Assembly (NCBI RefSeq): GCF_017573545.1
Contig: NZ_JAGEOK010000004.1
Span: 186,001-250,000 of the forward strand
DNA: 64,000 nt
Direction of reading: 5' to 3'
DNA from: Actinomadura nitritigenes
GTDB taxonomy: Bacteria > Actinomycetota > Actinomycetes > Streptosporangiales > Streptosporangiaceae
Shown in pieces: positions 34,299 through 44,398 of this stretch. The notes under the pieces were generated by a model, which saw nothing but the letters and a program-made list of their open reading frames with translations, was not told the DNA's origin and searched no databases. Positions within the stretch are counted from its first letter, which is position 1; every line of letters begins with the position of its first letter. The position numbers were made by a program, and so were the translations under genes.

Positions 34299-35596
34299 GG
34301 CGGCACATCACGCTGCTGGTGGCGTCGACGGTGGTGCTGGTGCTGGTGGCGTTCCTCGTCCCGCTCTCGCTGCTGGTGCGGGACGTGGCGCGGACGCGGA
34401 CGCTGGCGGCGGCGAACGTGCGGGCGCAGGCGCTGGCGCCGGTGGTGGCGGCGGGCGACCGGGGGACGGTCGAGGTGGCGCTGCAGCAGACGGCGTCGAG
34501 CGGCTACCCGATGACGGTGCTGTGGCCGGACGGGCGGTTCAGCGGCGCGCCCGCCGACCGGGACGCGGGGGTGCGGCTGGCGGAGCGGGGCCGGAGCCTG
34601 ACCGTGGACACGCCGGGCGGGCGGGAGATCCTCGTGGCGGTGCTCGGCGGCCGGGGCGGGACGGCGGTGATCCGCGCGTTCGTCACGGACCGGCAGATGT
34701 TCGCGGGCGTCGGCCGGGCGTGGGCGATCCTGGCGGGGCTCGCGGCGGGCCTGCTGGCGGTGAGCGTGCTGGTGGCGGACCGGCTGGCGCGGTCGCTGGT
34801 GCGGCGGATCACGAAGCTGGCGGCGCTGGCGAAGGGCATCTCCACCGGGGACCTGGAGGCGCGGATCGAACCGGGCGGGCCGCCGGAGATCCGCGACGTG
34901 ACGGTGGGCCTGAACGAGCTGGCGGGGCAGATCGACGCGCTGCTGTCGCGGGAGCGGGAGCAGGCCGCGGACCTGTCGCACCGGCTCCGCACGCCGCTGA
35001 CGGTGCTGCGGCTGGAGGCGGAGACGCTGCGCGACCCGGCGGAGGCGGGCCGGATCGGCGAGCAGGTCGACGTGCTGGAGCGGACCGTCACCGAACTGAT
35101 CAACGCGACGCGGCGGCCGGTGCGGACGGAGGCCCCGTGCACCGACGCGACGGCGGTCGTGGCGGAGCGGGTGCGGTTCTGGTCGGTGCTGGCCGACGAG
35201 CAGGACCGGCGGATGGACATGCGCATCCCGTCGGGACCGCTGCTGGTCCGTGTGCGCGCGGAGGACCTGTCGGCGTGCCTGGACGCGCTGCTCGGGAACG
35301 TCTTCGCGCACACACCGGAGGGCGGCGCGATGGGCGTGGCGCTGGAGGCGCGCAGCGGCGCGGTGTACCTGACGGTGGACGACGCGGGCCCCGGTTTCGG
35401 CGGCCGCCACCTGCTGCGGCGCGGGGTCAGCACCGCGTCGTCGACGGGGCTCGGGCTGGACATCGTGCGGCGGACGGCGGAGACGAGCCACGGCAGCCTC
35501 CAACTCGGCGAGTCACCGGCCGGGGGCGCGCGGGTGATGGTCCGTTTCGGCGTCCCGCCGCGCGACGGGACATCACGCGCCTTAGCCGACTCTTAA
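34295..35596 (+). CDS. Sensor histidine kinase
   Basis: 433 aa; GTG at 34295 overlaps the regulator stop. Two transmembrane segments (about 4-26 and 138-160) flank a short extracytoplasmic sensor; HAMP domain follows. H-box LSHRLRTPLTVLRLE carries the phospho-His; N-box LLGNVFAHTPEGG, G1 DDAGPGFGG and G2 TGLGLDIVRR form the ATPase. Partner of the preceding response regulator. The signal is unknown; downstream redox genes suggest envelope or oxidative cues, by context only. Confidence 0.92.
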   Translation: MRRHITLLVASTVVLVLVAFLVPLSLLVRDVARTRTLAAANVRAQALAPVVAAGDRGTVEVALQQTASSGYPMTVLWPDGRFSGAPADRDAGVRLAERGRSLTVDTPGGREILVAVLGGRGGTAVIRAFVTDRQMFAGVGRAWAILAGLAAGLLAVSVLVADRLARSLVRRITKLAALAKGISTGDLEARIEPGGPPEIRDVTVGLNELAGQIDALLSREREQAADLSHRLRTPLTVLRLEAETLRDPAEAGRIGEQVDVLERTVTELINATRRPVRTEAPCTDATAVVAERVRFWSVLADEQDRRMDMRIPSGPLLVRVRAEDLSACLDALLGNVFAHTPEGGAMGVALEARSGAVYLTVDDAGPGFGGRHLLRRGVSTASSTGLGLDIVRRTAETSHGSLQLGESPAGGARVMVRFGVPPRDGTSRALADS

Positions 35597-35642
35597 CCCG
35601 TCCGAAGCGCCGCCTTATCGGGCGAGCCGCGACTCTGGCGGG

Positions 35643-36785
35643 GTGATGTCCCCACCGCGGTCCGGCGGCGGATCCGTCCTGCCGCTGGCGAACCGCATCG
35701 TGCGGCTCGGCGGCGCCGGCGCGGGCGCCGTCCTGCTGGTGCTGTGCGCCGTGGTGGCCCAGGCGACGCAGGCGCCGCGGGGCCGCCCGGCGGCGGCGCC
35801 CGAGCCCGCGTCCCAGCGGACCCGCCCGGCGCACGCGTCGCGGGGCTCCCGACCCGCGGAGACGACCGCGAAGACCACCCCGCTGGTCCGGACCATCCGC
35901 GCCGCGGTGCTCCGGCAGCGCTCGACGATCGCGCGCCGCGAGTTCGGCGGGCGCGCGCCGCAGGCGCCGACCGTGCTGCTGTCCCGGTCGGACGCCGCGA
36001 AGGGCTGGGCGTTCGGCTCGTCGGTGATCGCGCCGCCGGACGGGGTGGACGCGCCGCCCGACGCGTCCCTGTTCATCGCCCGGCATCTCAAGACGGGCTG
36101 GCAGGTGTCGGTGACCGGCGCGCCGACCTTCGCGGCGTTCGCGAAGCACGCCCCGTCCGACGTCGTGCCGGACGGCGAGCGCGTGCTCCTCGCCCGCTAC
36201 GGGAAGGCCGCCGCGAGCGGGGCGGCCACCGGGCTGGAGCTGCCCTGGGGTCCCGGCAAGTCGTGGACGATGCGGCCCGCCGGCGACCCCAGGGCGATCG
36301 CGTTCGCGGGAGGGGACGGCCGGGTCCTGGCACCCGGGCCCGGCCGCCTCTACCGGCTGTGCGGCCGGACGTCCGAACACGCGATGCTGCTGCTGATCCA
36401 CCCCAACGGGCTCGCGTCGACGTTCTCCCGGCTGACGGCCCTGACCGCGGTGGAGGACGGCGGCGCTGTCCGGACGGGCACCTACCTCGGGACGACCGGG
36501 CGCGGCCTGCCGTGCTCGACCGGGCAGGCGCCCGGTCCCGCGTCCGTGGTGTTCGGAGTGCTGTCCGGCGGGCGGCCCGCCGCGCTCGACGGGTTACGGA
36601 TCGGCGGCTGGACGCTGCAGGTCGCCGCGTCCGGCCGGGCGGTCGCGGCGACGCGGTCCGGCGTCCGCGTCGAGCAGGGCGACCCGCTGCTCAACCTCGG
36701 CGACGGTGTGGTCCCCACCCCCGCACCGTCGCCGACCCTTACCTCGTCGCCCGCGACGTCCCCGACGACGGTGGCGTCGTCATGA
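35643..36785 (+). CDS. Secreted degenerate M23/LytM-like protein
   Basis: About 380 aa (GTG 35643 or ATG 35646). One N-terminal membrane/signal segment (AGAGAVLLVLCAVVAQ), Ala/Pro/Arg-rich spacer, a central domain, then a LytM-like fold: ELPWGPGKSWTM, IAFAGGDGRVLAPGPGRLYRLC, LLIHPNGLASTFSRL, GTYLGTTGRGLPC, ASVVFGVL. In active M23 endopeptidases the equivalent sites carry the zinc ligands HxxxD and HxH; here they are absent (HLHF is replaced by VVFGV), so it is probably non-catalytic, a peptidoglycan-binding or amidase-activator protein. Ends in a Pro/Thr/Ser tail. Followed by the cytochrome-like gene 13 bp downstream. Confidence 0.7.
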   Translation: MMSPPRSGGGSVLPLANRIVRLGGAGAGAVLLVLCAVVAQATQAPRGRPAAAPEPASQRTRPAHASRGSRPAETTAKTTPLVRTIRAAVLRQRSTIARREFGGRAPQAPTVLLSRSDAAKGWAFGSSVIAPPDGVDAPPDASLFIARHLKTGWQVSVTGAPTFAAFAKHAPSDVVPDGERVLLARYGKAAASGAATGLELPWGPGKSWTMRPAGDPRAIAFAGGDGRVLAPGPGRLYRLCGRTSEHAMLLLIHPNGLASTFSRLTALTAVEDGGAVRTGTYLGTTGRGLPCSTGQAPGPASVVFGVLSGGRPAALDGLRIGGWTLQVAASGRAVAATRSGVRVEQGDPLLNLGDGVVPTPAPSPTLTSSPATSPTTVASS

Positions 36786-36798
36786 CGAGGAGGCGCGC

Positions 36799-37608
36799 GT
36801 GAACACGGCCTCGTCCCCGCCCGTCCGGGTCCCGGCGGGCCGGCGGGCCCTCAAGATCACGCTGATGGCGGCGGCGCTCGCCGCCGCCGCGGCCGCCGGG
36901 CGGACCGGGCGGGCCGCGCACCTCCTCACCGCCGCGCACGCGTTCCTGGAGTTCTTCTCCGGCGTGTTCACGCTGGTCGGGCTGACCGGCGCGGTCGTGT
37001 TCGGGCTGCTCGCGGCGAGCCGGTCCACGCCGATCCGGCTGCGGATCCTCGCCCAGTCCGGGCACCGCGCCGCCGCCACGCTCTCGCTCAGCTTCCTCGC
37101 CGTCCACATCGTCCTGAAGGTGCTGGAGAAGCACGCGTCCGCGCTCGACGCCGCGCTCCCCGCCGCCGGGTTCCAGGGCCACGGGCTGATGGTGAGCCTC
37201 GGGCCCGTCGCCGGCGACCTGATGATCCTCGCTGCGCTCACCGGCGTCGCCCGCGGCCGGTTCATCGGCGCCGGACGCGCCTGGACGTGGCGGCTGCTGC
37301 ACCTCGCCGTGTACGTGTGCTGGCCGGTCGCGCTCGTCCACGGCCTCCAGGCCGGACGCACCGCCAAGAGCTGGGTGGTCTACAGCTACCTGCTGTGCGC
37401 GGCGGCGGTCGTCCTGCTGGTGGTGGTGCGGCTGGCGGTCGCGTCCCGGCACCGCCGCACGAGGGGGCCGCGGCCGGCCCGTCCCGCCGCGGCGGCGCGC
37501 CCGCCGGCCCGGCGGCCCGCCCCCGCCGCCGAAGCCCGCGTCCCCGACGAGCAGTTCTGGGCGGACCTCAAGGACGAGGCGAAACGCTGGTCGAGGAGCC
37601 GCCCGTGA
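36799..37608 (+). CDS. Ferric-reductase/cytochrome b-like membrane protein
   Basis: 269 aa from GTG 36799 with AGGAGG five bases ahead. Six hydrophobic segments with well-placed histidines for b-type haem: AAHAFLEFF, SGHRAAATLSLSFLAVHIVL, LLHLAVYVCWPVALVHGLQ. This is the layout of ferric-reductase-like transmembrane proteins. The C-terminal 70 residues are cytosolic, Arg/Pro/Ala-rich. It overlaps the NuoF-like gene by four bases (GTGA) and so probably accepts electrons from that flavoprotein. Confidence 0.7.
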   Translation: MNTASSPPVRVPAGRRALKITLMAAALAAAAAAGRTGRAAHLLTAAHAFLEFFSGVFTLVGLTGAVVFGLLAASRSTPIRLRILAQSGHRAAATLSLSFLAVHIVLKVLEKHASALDAALPAAGFQGHGLMVSLGPVAGDLMILAALTGVARGRFIGAGRAWTWRLLHLAVYVCWPVALVHGLQAGRTAKSWVVYSYLLCAAAVVLLVVVRLAVASRHRRTRGPRPARPAAAARPPARRPAPAAEARVPDEQFWADLKDEAKRWSRSRP

Positions 37609-39083
37609 GCAGCGGATTCCGCCTCACCACCATGGGGCCGCCGCGCCTGCTCGCCGGCCTCGACCGGACGTCCCGGCTGGACGCGGCGGCGCACCGGCTC
37701 GTCCACCCCGTGCCGCGCGGGCTGCCGTTCCGCGAGCTCGCGGCGCTCGCCGAGAGCGCCGACCTGCGCGGGCGCGGCGGCGCCGCGTTCCCGTTCGCGC
37801 GCAAGCTCGCCGCCGTGCACCGGTCGGCGCAGCGCACCGGCCGCGACAGCGTCGTCCTCGTCAACGCCACCGAGGGCGAGCCCGCCAGCTCCAAGGACAA
37901 GGCCCTCCTCGCGCACGTGCCGCACCTCGTGCTGAACGGCGCGGTCCTCGCCGTCAAGGCGCTCGGCGCGCGGGAGCTCGTCATCGGCGTCACCGACGAC
38001 GGCCTCGCCGCCCGGTCGCTGCGGCTCGCCATCGCCGAGACCCGGCTGCGCGACCGGGCCCGCGTCGTCCAGCTCCCCGAGCGGTTCGTCACCGGGGAGG
38101 GCGGCGCGCTCGTCCGCGGCGTCAACGGCGAGACGCCCATCCCGCCCGGGCAGAAGGTCCGCGCCGCCGACAGCGGCGTCGACCGGCTCCCCACCCTGCT
38201 GTCCAACGCCGAGACGTTCGCGCAGCTCGCCGTGCTCGCCGAACTCGGCGCCGAGGGGTACCGCGCCGCGGGCACCCCCCGCGAGCCCGGGACCGTCCTG
38301 CTCACCGTCACCCTCCCCGACGGCGGGCACATGGTCGTCGAGACCCCCGCCGGCGTGCCGCTCGCCGACGTGCTCCGGCACTGCGGCACCGACGCCGGGC
38401 AGGGCGTCATCGTCGGCGGCTACCACGGCGCCTGCCTCACCCCCGCGCAGGCCGCGCAGGTCAGGGTGTCGCGGGAGTCGATGGCGGCGGCCGGCGGCGC
38501 GCTCGGCGCCGGGATCGTCATCCCGCTGCCCCGCGACACCTGCCCGCTCGGCGAGATCGCCCGCGTCGCCGGGTACATGGGCGCCGAGTCCGCCGGGCAG
38601 TGCGGCCCCTGCCGGCTCGGCCTGCCCGCGATCGCCCGGTCCGTCGCCGCGCTCGCCGCCGGGACCGCCGGGGACGAGGCCGTCGCCGCCGTCCGCCGGG
38701 GCAGCGCGACCGTCCGCGGGCGCGGCGCCTGCAAGCACCCCGACGGGACGACCCGCTTCCTGCTGTCCGCGCTCCGCGCCTTCGACGACGACGTCGCCGC
38801 GCACCTCGACCGGGGCGGCTGCGGCCGGCCGACCCGCCGCTTCCTGCCCGTCCGCGGCGAGGAGCCCGAGGAGGCCGAGACGTCCCCGCACCGGCTCGCG
38901 ATCGACTGGTCCCGCTGCGCCGGGCACGGCCTGTGCCGCCACCTGCTGCCCGACCTCGTCCGGCTCGACGAGTTCGGCTACCCCGTCATCGCCGGCGCCG
39001 CCGTCCCCGCGCGGCTGCTGCGCGACGCCGTCCAGGCCGCCGAGATGTGCCCCGCCCTCGCGCTGTCCGTGCGGAACGCCTGA
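37605..39083 (+). CDS. NuoF-like flavoprotein fused to a single-cluster ferredoxin
   Basis: 492 aa. FMN/NADH site LRGRGGAAFPFARKL (about 55-69) and NATEGEPASSKDK as in NuoF; SLBB-like domain (PDGGHMVVETPAGVPLADVL); then the iron-sulphur region AESAGQCGPCRLG ... GACKHPDG. Canonical NuoF has ESCGxCxPCR, so the first ligand Cys is Ala here. The last 75 residues are a ferredoxin of the C-x2-HG-x-C...CP type (CAGHGLCRHLLPDL, MCPALAL). Predicted to oxidise NADH (or similar) through FMN and pass electrons via the ferredoxin to the membrane cytochrome encoded just upstream. Confidence 0.8.
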   Translation: MSSGFRLTTMGPPRLLAGLDRTSRLDAAAHRLVHPVPRGLPFRELAALAESADLRGRGGAAFPFARKLAAVHRSAQRTGRDSVVLVNATEGEPASSKDKALLAHVPHLVLNGAVLAVKALGARELVIGVTDDGLAARSLRLAIAETRLRDRARVVQLPERFVTGEGGALVRGVNGETPIPPGQKVRAADSGVDRLPTLLSNAETFAQLAVLAELGAEGYRAAGTPREPGTVLLTVTLPDGGHMVVETPAGVPLADVLRHCGTDAGQGVIVGGYHGACLTPAQAAQVRVSRESMAAAGGALGAGIVIPLPRDTCPLGEIARVAGYMGAESAGQCGPCRLGLPAIARSVAALAAGTAGDEAVAAVRRGSATVRGRGACKHPDGTTRFLLSALRAFDDDVAAHLDRGGCGRPTRRFLPVRGEEPEEAETSPHRLAIDWSRCAGHGLCRHLLPDLVRLDEFGYPVIAGAAVPARLLRDAVQAAEMCPALALSVRNA

Positions 39084-39206
39084 CCCCGCGCACGGCCGGA
39101 TCCCCCGGTCATGAGGGCTTTACCGGCGCCGGACCTTCCGGGGCGCGGCCTGCGGGTAGTGCCATCCCGCCGACCGGCCACGAGCAGAACGAGGGGGAGA
39201 GCCGGC

Positions 39207-40880
39207 GTGACCGACGTTGCGAGCATGGGTTCCGAGCCGGGGGACGAGCGCCCGATACTGACGAACCGGCAGGGCCATCCGGTCTACGACAACCAGAACC
39301 AGCGGACCGTCGGGGCGCGCGGCCCCGCCACCCTGGAGAACTACCAGTTCCTCGAGAAGATCAGCCACTTCGACCGGGAACGCGTCCCCGAACGGGTCGT
39401 GCACGCGCGCGGCGCCACCGCCTTCGGCTACTTCGAGGCGAACGGCTCCTGGGGCGACGAGCCGATCTCCCGCTACACGCGCGCGAGGCTGTTCCAGGAG
39501 CGGGGCAAGCGGACCCCGGTCGCGCTGCGGTTCTCCACCGTCATCGGCGGCCGGGACTCCGCCGAGACCGCCCGCGACCCCCGCGGGTTCGCGATCAAGT
39601 TCTACACCGAGGACGGCAACTGGGACCTCGTCGGCAACAACCTCGCGGTCTTCTTCATCCGGGACGCCATCAAGTTCCCCGACGTCATCCACGCCCTCAA
39701 GCCCGACCCCGTGACGTTCCGGCAGGAGCCGAACCGGATCTTCGACTTCATGTCGCAGACGCCCGAGGCGATGCACATGCTCGTCAACCTGTTCAGCCCG
39801 CGCGGCATCCCCGCCGACTACCGGCACCAGCAGGGCTTCGGCGTCAACACCTACAAGTGGGTGAACGACGCCGGGGACACCGTCCTGGTCAAGTACCACT
39901 GGATGCCGAAGCAGGGCGTCCGCAGCATGACCGCCGCCGACGCCGCGGCCGTGCAGGCGAACGACCTCGGCCACGCCACCCGGGACCTGCACGACGCCAT
40001 CGACCGCGGCGAGTACCCCGAGTGGGAGCTGCTCGTCCAGCTGATGAGCGACGACGACCACCCCGAACTGGACTTCGATCCGCTCGACGACACGAAGGTG
40101 TGGCCGGAGAACGATTTCCCGCCGAAGCCCGTCGGCCGGATCGTCCTCGACCGGAACGTCGCGAACAACTTCGCGGAGAACGAGCAGATCGCGTTCGGCA
40201 CGGGCGTGCTGGTCGACGGCCTCGACTTCTCCGACGACAAGATGCTCGTCGGCCGGACGTTCTCCTACAGCGACACCCAGCGGCACCGCGTCGGGCCGAA
40301 CTACCTGCAGCTGCCCGTCAACCGGGCGAAGGAGGCGCGGGTCCACACCAACCAGCGCGACGGGCAGATGACCTTCTACGTCGACGGCTGGGGCGAGAAC
40401 CCGCACGTCAACTACGAGCCGTCCATCACCGGCGGGCTCCGGGAGGCGCAGTACCCGACGCACGACGAGCAGGGCCCGGAGATCCACGGCCGGCTGACCC
40501 GCAAGCGGATCCCGCGCGCCAACGACTACGCGCAGGCCGGGCAGCGCTACCTGCTGATGGAGGACTGGGAGCGCGACGACCTGGTGACCAACCTCGTCGA
40601 CCAGCTGTCGCAGTGCGTGCGGCCCGTCCAGGAGCGGATGGTGTGGCACTTCCTGCTGGTCGAGGACGACCTGGGGCTGCGCGTCGGCAAGGGCCTCGGC
40701 ATCGCGCCGGAGGACGTCGCGCATCTGGAGCCGCTGCACGGCCAGGACCTCACCGACGAGGACCGGCGGCGGCTCGGCGACCTCGGCAGGAACGGTCCCC
40801 GCGACGTGGACGGTCTCAAGATGACGCACTGCGTCCCGAACGAGCGCGCCGTCCACCTCCCGTCCGGCCCGAACGGCTGA
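39207..40880 (+). CDS. Haem catalase
   Basis: 557 aa from GTG 39207 with ribosome site GAGGGGGAGA six bases ahead; the earlier in-frame start at 39111 lacks one. Catalytic His66 in [15 protein letters not shown], Asn in LVGNN (about 144), proximal haem-ligand Tyr in [12 protein letters not shown]. Decomposes H2O2 in the cytosol. Length is that of small-subunit catalases with modest extension. Followed by a strong hairpin. A redox cluster lies directly upstream. Confidence 0.95.
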   Translation: MTDVASMGSEPGDERPILTNRQGHPVYDNQNQRTVGARGPATLENYQFLEKISHFDRERVPERVVHARGATAFGYFEANGSWGDEPISRYTRARLFQERGKRTPVALRFSTVIGGRDSAETARDPRGFAIKFYTEDGNWDLVGNNLAVFFIRDAIKFPDVIHALKPDPVTFRQEPNRIFDFMSQTPEAMHMLVNLFSPRGIPADYRHQQGFGVNTYKWVNDAGDTVLVKYHWMPKQGVRSMTAADAAAVQANDLGHATRDLHDAIDRGEYPEWELLVQLMSDDDHPELDFDPLDDTKVWPENDFPPKPVGRIVLDRNVANNFAENEQIAFGTGVLVDGLDFSDDKMLVGRTFSYSDTQRHRVGPNYLQLPVNRAKEARVHTNQRDGQMTFYVDGWGENPHVNYEPSITGGLREAQYPTHDEQGPEIHGRLTRKRIPRANDYAQAGQRYLLMEDWERDDLVTNLVDQLSQCVRPVQERMVWHFLLVEDDLGLRVGKGLGIAPEDVAHLEPLHGQDLTDEDRRRLGDLGRNGPRDVDGLKMTHCVPNERAVHLPSGPNG

Positions 40881-40894
40881 GGCCCGCGCACGGC

Positions 40895-40931
40895 GAACGG
40901 GCGGCGGCGCGCTCCGCGCCACCGCCCGTTC
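40895..40931. terminator. Strong stem-loop after catalase gene
   Basis: GAACGGGCGG-c-GGCGCG-ctc-CGCGCC-a-CCGCCCGTTC: 16 paired bases with one mismatch and a 3-nt loop, 14 bp past the catalase stop and 45 bp before the end of the convergent gene. Confidence 0.75.
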
Positions 40932-40975
40932 CGGCGTCCTGACGCCCCCGTGCCTTCAGGGGCGGGCCGTGGGCG

Positions 40976-41422
40976 TCAGCCGCACGCCTCGGCCGTCCAG
41001 CCGCTGCCGTGCAGCAGGGAGCCGCTTCCCTCGACCACGGTGCCCTGGCCCCACGCGCAGATGCCGGGGGCGTACACCATGTTGCCCCAGTGGTGGCCGC
41101 CGTTCCCGGCCTGGTAGTTGAAGTACTCGGCCTTCCCGCCGTCGGCGTAGACGTTCACCGCGCCGTAGCCGTTGGTCGCGACCCGCACCTCCGTCCAGTT
41201 GGTCTTGCAGGTCGGCGACCAGTAGAGGTAGACGTCGCCGAGCTTGTCGCCCTCCTGGTTCTTGATGTCCGCGTGCTTCACCGAGTAGGAGCCGCTCGCG
41301 CAGCCGGTGCTGTAGGGGTCCTGGCCGTCGAGCGACGACGCGCTCGCGGGCAGGGACGCCAGGACGGAGAGCGACGCGGCGGCGGCCGCGGCGGTCGCGG
41401 CGGCGATGATCCGGGTCTTCAC
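40976..41422 (-). CDS. Secreted DUF2690-family protein
   Basis: 148 aa from GTG 41422, chosen because GGGAGG lies six bases ahead; the upstream frame to 41491 is Arg-rich and has no ribosome site. Clean Sec signal peptide (Ala-rich, cleavage near ASASS). Mature part starts GQDPYSTGCASGSYSV, the DUF2690 opening, with four cysteines. Small extracellular protein common in actinomycetes, function unknown. Confidence 0.8.
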   Translation of the reverse strand: MKTRIIAAATAAAAAASLSVLASLPASASSLDGQDPYSTGCASGSYSVKHADIKNQEGDKLGDVYLYWSPTCKTNWTEVRVATNGYGAVNVYADGGKAEYFNYQAGNGGHHWGNMVYAPGICAWGQGTVVEGSGSLLHGSGWTAEACG

Positions 41423-41576
41423 CTGGGACCTCCCTTTCGCGGGGCCGCGACGCCGCGCCCCCGCAAGATCAGTTGGCACGAACCTAGGCACGCCCGATGG
41501 GCCGGGACAGAGGAAGATGACTGCGTCGCCGCGCCGCCGGCGGCGCCGGAACTGAGTAATGCGACTCAGCCGGCGC

Positions 41577-44297
41577 TCAGGTGCCCAGGTCCAGGGCGGC
41601 GAGTTCGGTCCGGGTGCTGATGCCGAGCTTCGGGTACGCCCGGTAGAGGTGCTGGGCGATGGTCCGGGGGCTGAGGAAGAGCGTCGCCGCGATGTCGCGG
41701 TTGGTGGCGCCCGTCGCGGCGAGCCGGACCACCTGCAGCTCCTGCGGGGTCAGCCGGGACGCGGCGCCCGCGTCGGCGGGAGCCTGCACGGACCGGTCAC
41801 CGGTCGCCCGCAGTTCGGCCCGCGCGCGCTCGGCCCACAGCACCGCGCCGCAGCGCCGGAAGAGGTCGAACGCGGTGCGGAGCGGGACCCGGGCGTCCGC
41901 CTTGCGGTGCTCGCGGCGCAGCCATTCGCCGTAGCAGAGCAGGGTGCGGGCCCGGTCGAACGGCCGGTCGTCGCACGGTCCGGGACGCAGCGCCTCGGCG
42001 TAGTGGGCCTCGACGTGGTGCGCCTCGGCCTCGTCGCCGGACGCGAGCAGGGCCCGGCAGCGGGCGAGGACGGCGGGTCCGCACGGGTCGAGGATTCGCC
42101 CGGACGCCGCGTCGAGCCCGTCCATCAGCCGGGCCGCGACGTCCGCCGAGCCCGCCCGGTGCGCCGCCTCCAGGTGGTCGGCGGCGCTGCGCAGCCAGGC
42201 GCTGCTGCACGGCCAGAACGGCCACCGGTTCTCCATGGTGGCCAACGCGGCGTCGTAGCGGCCTTTCCCGAGGTCGAGCAGCGCCAGCGCCCAGGTCGCG
42301 TCCGCCCCGCTCGGCGGGGCGCCGTGGTCGTCGGCGTACCGGATCGCCTCGCCCGCGAGCGCGCGGCACCGGTCGGCGTCGCCCTCGGCGGCGGCGAGCC
42401 AGGCGAGCAGGCCGCGCAGGTACGCCGCCACCGAGCCCTGCCCGGTCTCGACCGCGACGGTGAGGGCGGGCCCGGCGGCCTCGGCGGCGGCCCGGTGCCG
42501 GCCGAGGACGAGTTGCGCGCCCGCCTCGTGGAACAGCGCGTTCGCCAGATGCCCCGCCGAACCGCCCGCCCGTGCGGCGGCGACCATGTCCGTGGCGACC
42601 TCCAGGGCGGCCACCGCGTTCCCGGAGATGTTGAGGACCCGCGCCGTCCACGTCTGCTCCCAGAGCGTCCGCGGGCGCCGCACGGCGAACGCGGCGGGGT
42701 CGGGCGCCTCGCCGGTGGAGAGCCGGTGGAACGCGCGGGCCTGCCGCATGTAGGGCCGGAAGGGGTGGTCGGAGGGCAGGTGGAGGGCGTCGAGGAGCGC
42801 TGCCGCCTCGCCGGTCAGCCCCGTGTCGACGCCGTGCCCGGCGTAGTAGGTGCCCAGTACGAGCAGTTCGGCGGCCGCCACCGGGTCCGCGCCGGCGATC
42901 CCCTTGGCGCCGTCGAGGGCGACGCGCGCGGCGGTGCGCGGCATGCCGCGCTCGAACGCCAGCCGGCTGCGCGCCCCGGCGAGGCCGGCGAGGACGGCCG
43001 GGTCGCGGGTCAGCGGCGCGGCGGCGTCGCACAGTTCCTCGGCGCGGCCGAACGCGCCCGCCTCCACCGCCGCCCTCACGGCCGCCGCGAGCCGCCGGGC
43101 CCGGTCGCCGTCCCGTTCGCTGAGCTGCGCCGCGCGCTCGTAGGCGCGCATCGCCGCGGACTGGCCGCTGCGGCGGGCGGCGTCCTCGGCGGCCTCCTCC
43201 AGCGCGGCGGCGGCCGTCTCGTCCGGGCCGATGGCCGCCGCCGCGAGGTGCCACGCCCGCCGGTGCCGGTCGCCGTCCCGCAGGACCCGCGCGAGCGCGT
43301 GGTGGACGGCCTGCCGCTGGGTGAACAGGGCGCCCTGGTAGACGGCGGTGCGCACCAGCGGATGCCGGAACCGGACCGACCCGCCGGTGACCACGACCAG
43401 CCCGCTGCGCTCGGCCTCGGCGAGGGCGGCGGCGGGCGGGACGAGGAGTCCGGCCGCGTGCATCACCGTGCCGAGGGATCCGGTGTCGTCCGCCGCGACG
43501 ACGAGCAGCAGCGTCCGCGCCGCGTCGCCGAGCCGGTCGGCCTGCCCCCGGAACGCGCGCTCCAGCCGCTCGGTGATCGGCAGCGGGCCCGGCCCCCACG
43601 CCTCGCCGGCGCCCGCCGCCCTCGGCAGCTCCAGCAGGGCGAGCGGGTTGCCGCCGGCGGTGCCGAGCACCCGGTCCCGCAGCCGCGCGGGCAGCCCGGG
43701 CGCCTCCCGGTCCATCAGGGCCGCGGACGCCTCGGCGGACAGCCCGCCGAGGCGCAGGACGGGGAGGTCGGTGGGGGGCAGCGCCCGGTCGGGCGGCCTG
43801 CCGCCCCGGGTCGCCACCAGCAGCGCGATCGGGTCGTGCTGGATCCGGCGCGCCGCGAGCCGCATCGCCTCGACGGTCGCGACGTCGGCGCACTGGCCGT
43901 CGTCGACCACGCAGAGCAGCGGGCATTCGGCCGCCAGCTCCGACAGGAGGGTGAGGGTGGCGAGCCCGGCGAGGAACGGGTCGACGCCGGCGGCGGCCTC
44001 CATTCCGAACGCCGCGCGCAGCGCCGCGGCCTGCGGGTCCGGCAGCAGGCCGATCCGGTCGGCGACGGGCCCGAGCAGCAGGTGCAGGGCCGAGTAGGGC
44101 AGTTCCGCCTCGCTCTCGGCGCCCGTGACGCGCAGCACCCGCATGCCGGGCGACGCGCGCTCCACCGCCTGCTGCAGCAGCGCCGTCTTGCCGATCCCCG
44201 GGTCGCCGACGACGACCAGCGCCCCGCCCGCGCCCGCGCGGGCGCCGTCGATGAGCCGTTCGATGGTCCGTAGTTCCGGGTCCCTGCCCACCAGCAC
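41577..44297 (-). CDS. LAL-type LuxR-family transcriptional regulator
   Basis: 906 aa. Walker A GDPGIGKT at 31-38 and the ATPase core to about 330, including LLCVVDDGQCADVATVEAM (Walker B); helical-repeat middle; C-terminal LuxR HTH LTPQELQVVRLAATGATNRDIA then TLFLSPRTIAQHL (written here in two pieces, about 840-895). The large ATP-binding LuxR regulators act as ATP-dependent activators, often of secondary metabolism. Its target is not evident: neighbours on both sides are unrelated. Confidence 0.9.
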   Translation of the reverse strand: MLVGRDPELRTIERLIDGARAGAGGALVVVGDPGIGKTALLQQAVERASPGMRVLRVTGAESEAELPYSALHLLLGPVADRIGLLPDPQAAALRAAFGMEAAAGVDPFLAGLATLTLLSELAAECPLLCVVDDGQCADVATVEAMRLAARRIQHDPIALLVATRGGRPPDRALPPTDLPVLRLGGLSAEASAALMDREAPGLPARLRDRVLGTAGGNPLALLELPRAAGAGEAWGPGPLPITERLERAFRGQADRLGDAARTLLLVVAADDTGSLGTVMHAAGLLVPPAAALAEAERSGLVVVTGGSVRFRHPLVRTAVYQGALFTQRQAVHHALARVLRDGDRHRRAWHLAAAAIGPDETAAAALEEAAEDAARRSGQSAAMRAYERAAQLSERDGDRARRLAAAVRAAVEAGAFGRAEELCDAAAPLTRDPAVLAGLAGARSRLAFERGMPRTAARVALDGAKGIAGADPVAAAELLVLGTYYAGHGVDTGLTGEAAALLDALHLPSDHPFRPYMRQARAFHRLSTGEAPDPAAFAVRRPRTLWEQTWTARVLNISGNAVAALEVATDMVAAARAGGSAGHLANALFHEAGAQLVLGRHRAAAEAAGPALTVAVETGQGSVAAYLRGLLAWLAAAEGDADRCRALAGEAIRYADDHGAPPSGADATWALALLDLGKGRYDAALATMENRWPFWPCSSAWLRSAADHLEAAHRAGSADVAARLMDGLDAASGRILDPCGPAVLARCRALLASGDEAEAHHVEAHYAEALRPGPCDDRPFDRARTLLCYGEWLRREHRKADARVPLRTAFDLFRRCGAVLWAERARAELRATGDRSVQAPADAGAASRLTPQELQVVRLAATGATNRDIAATLFLSPRTIAQHLYRAYPKLGISTRTELAALDLGT

Positions 44298-44398
44298 TTT
44301 GACGATCTTATGCGGCGGTGATCGGGATGATTGGCCGATGACGGTCAGCCCGGAATGTCACACCGGCCGGCCGGGCGCGCGGGCGCAGGAGCGGGCGG

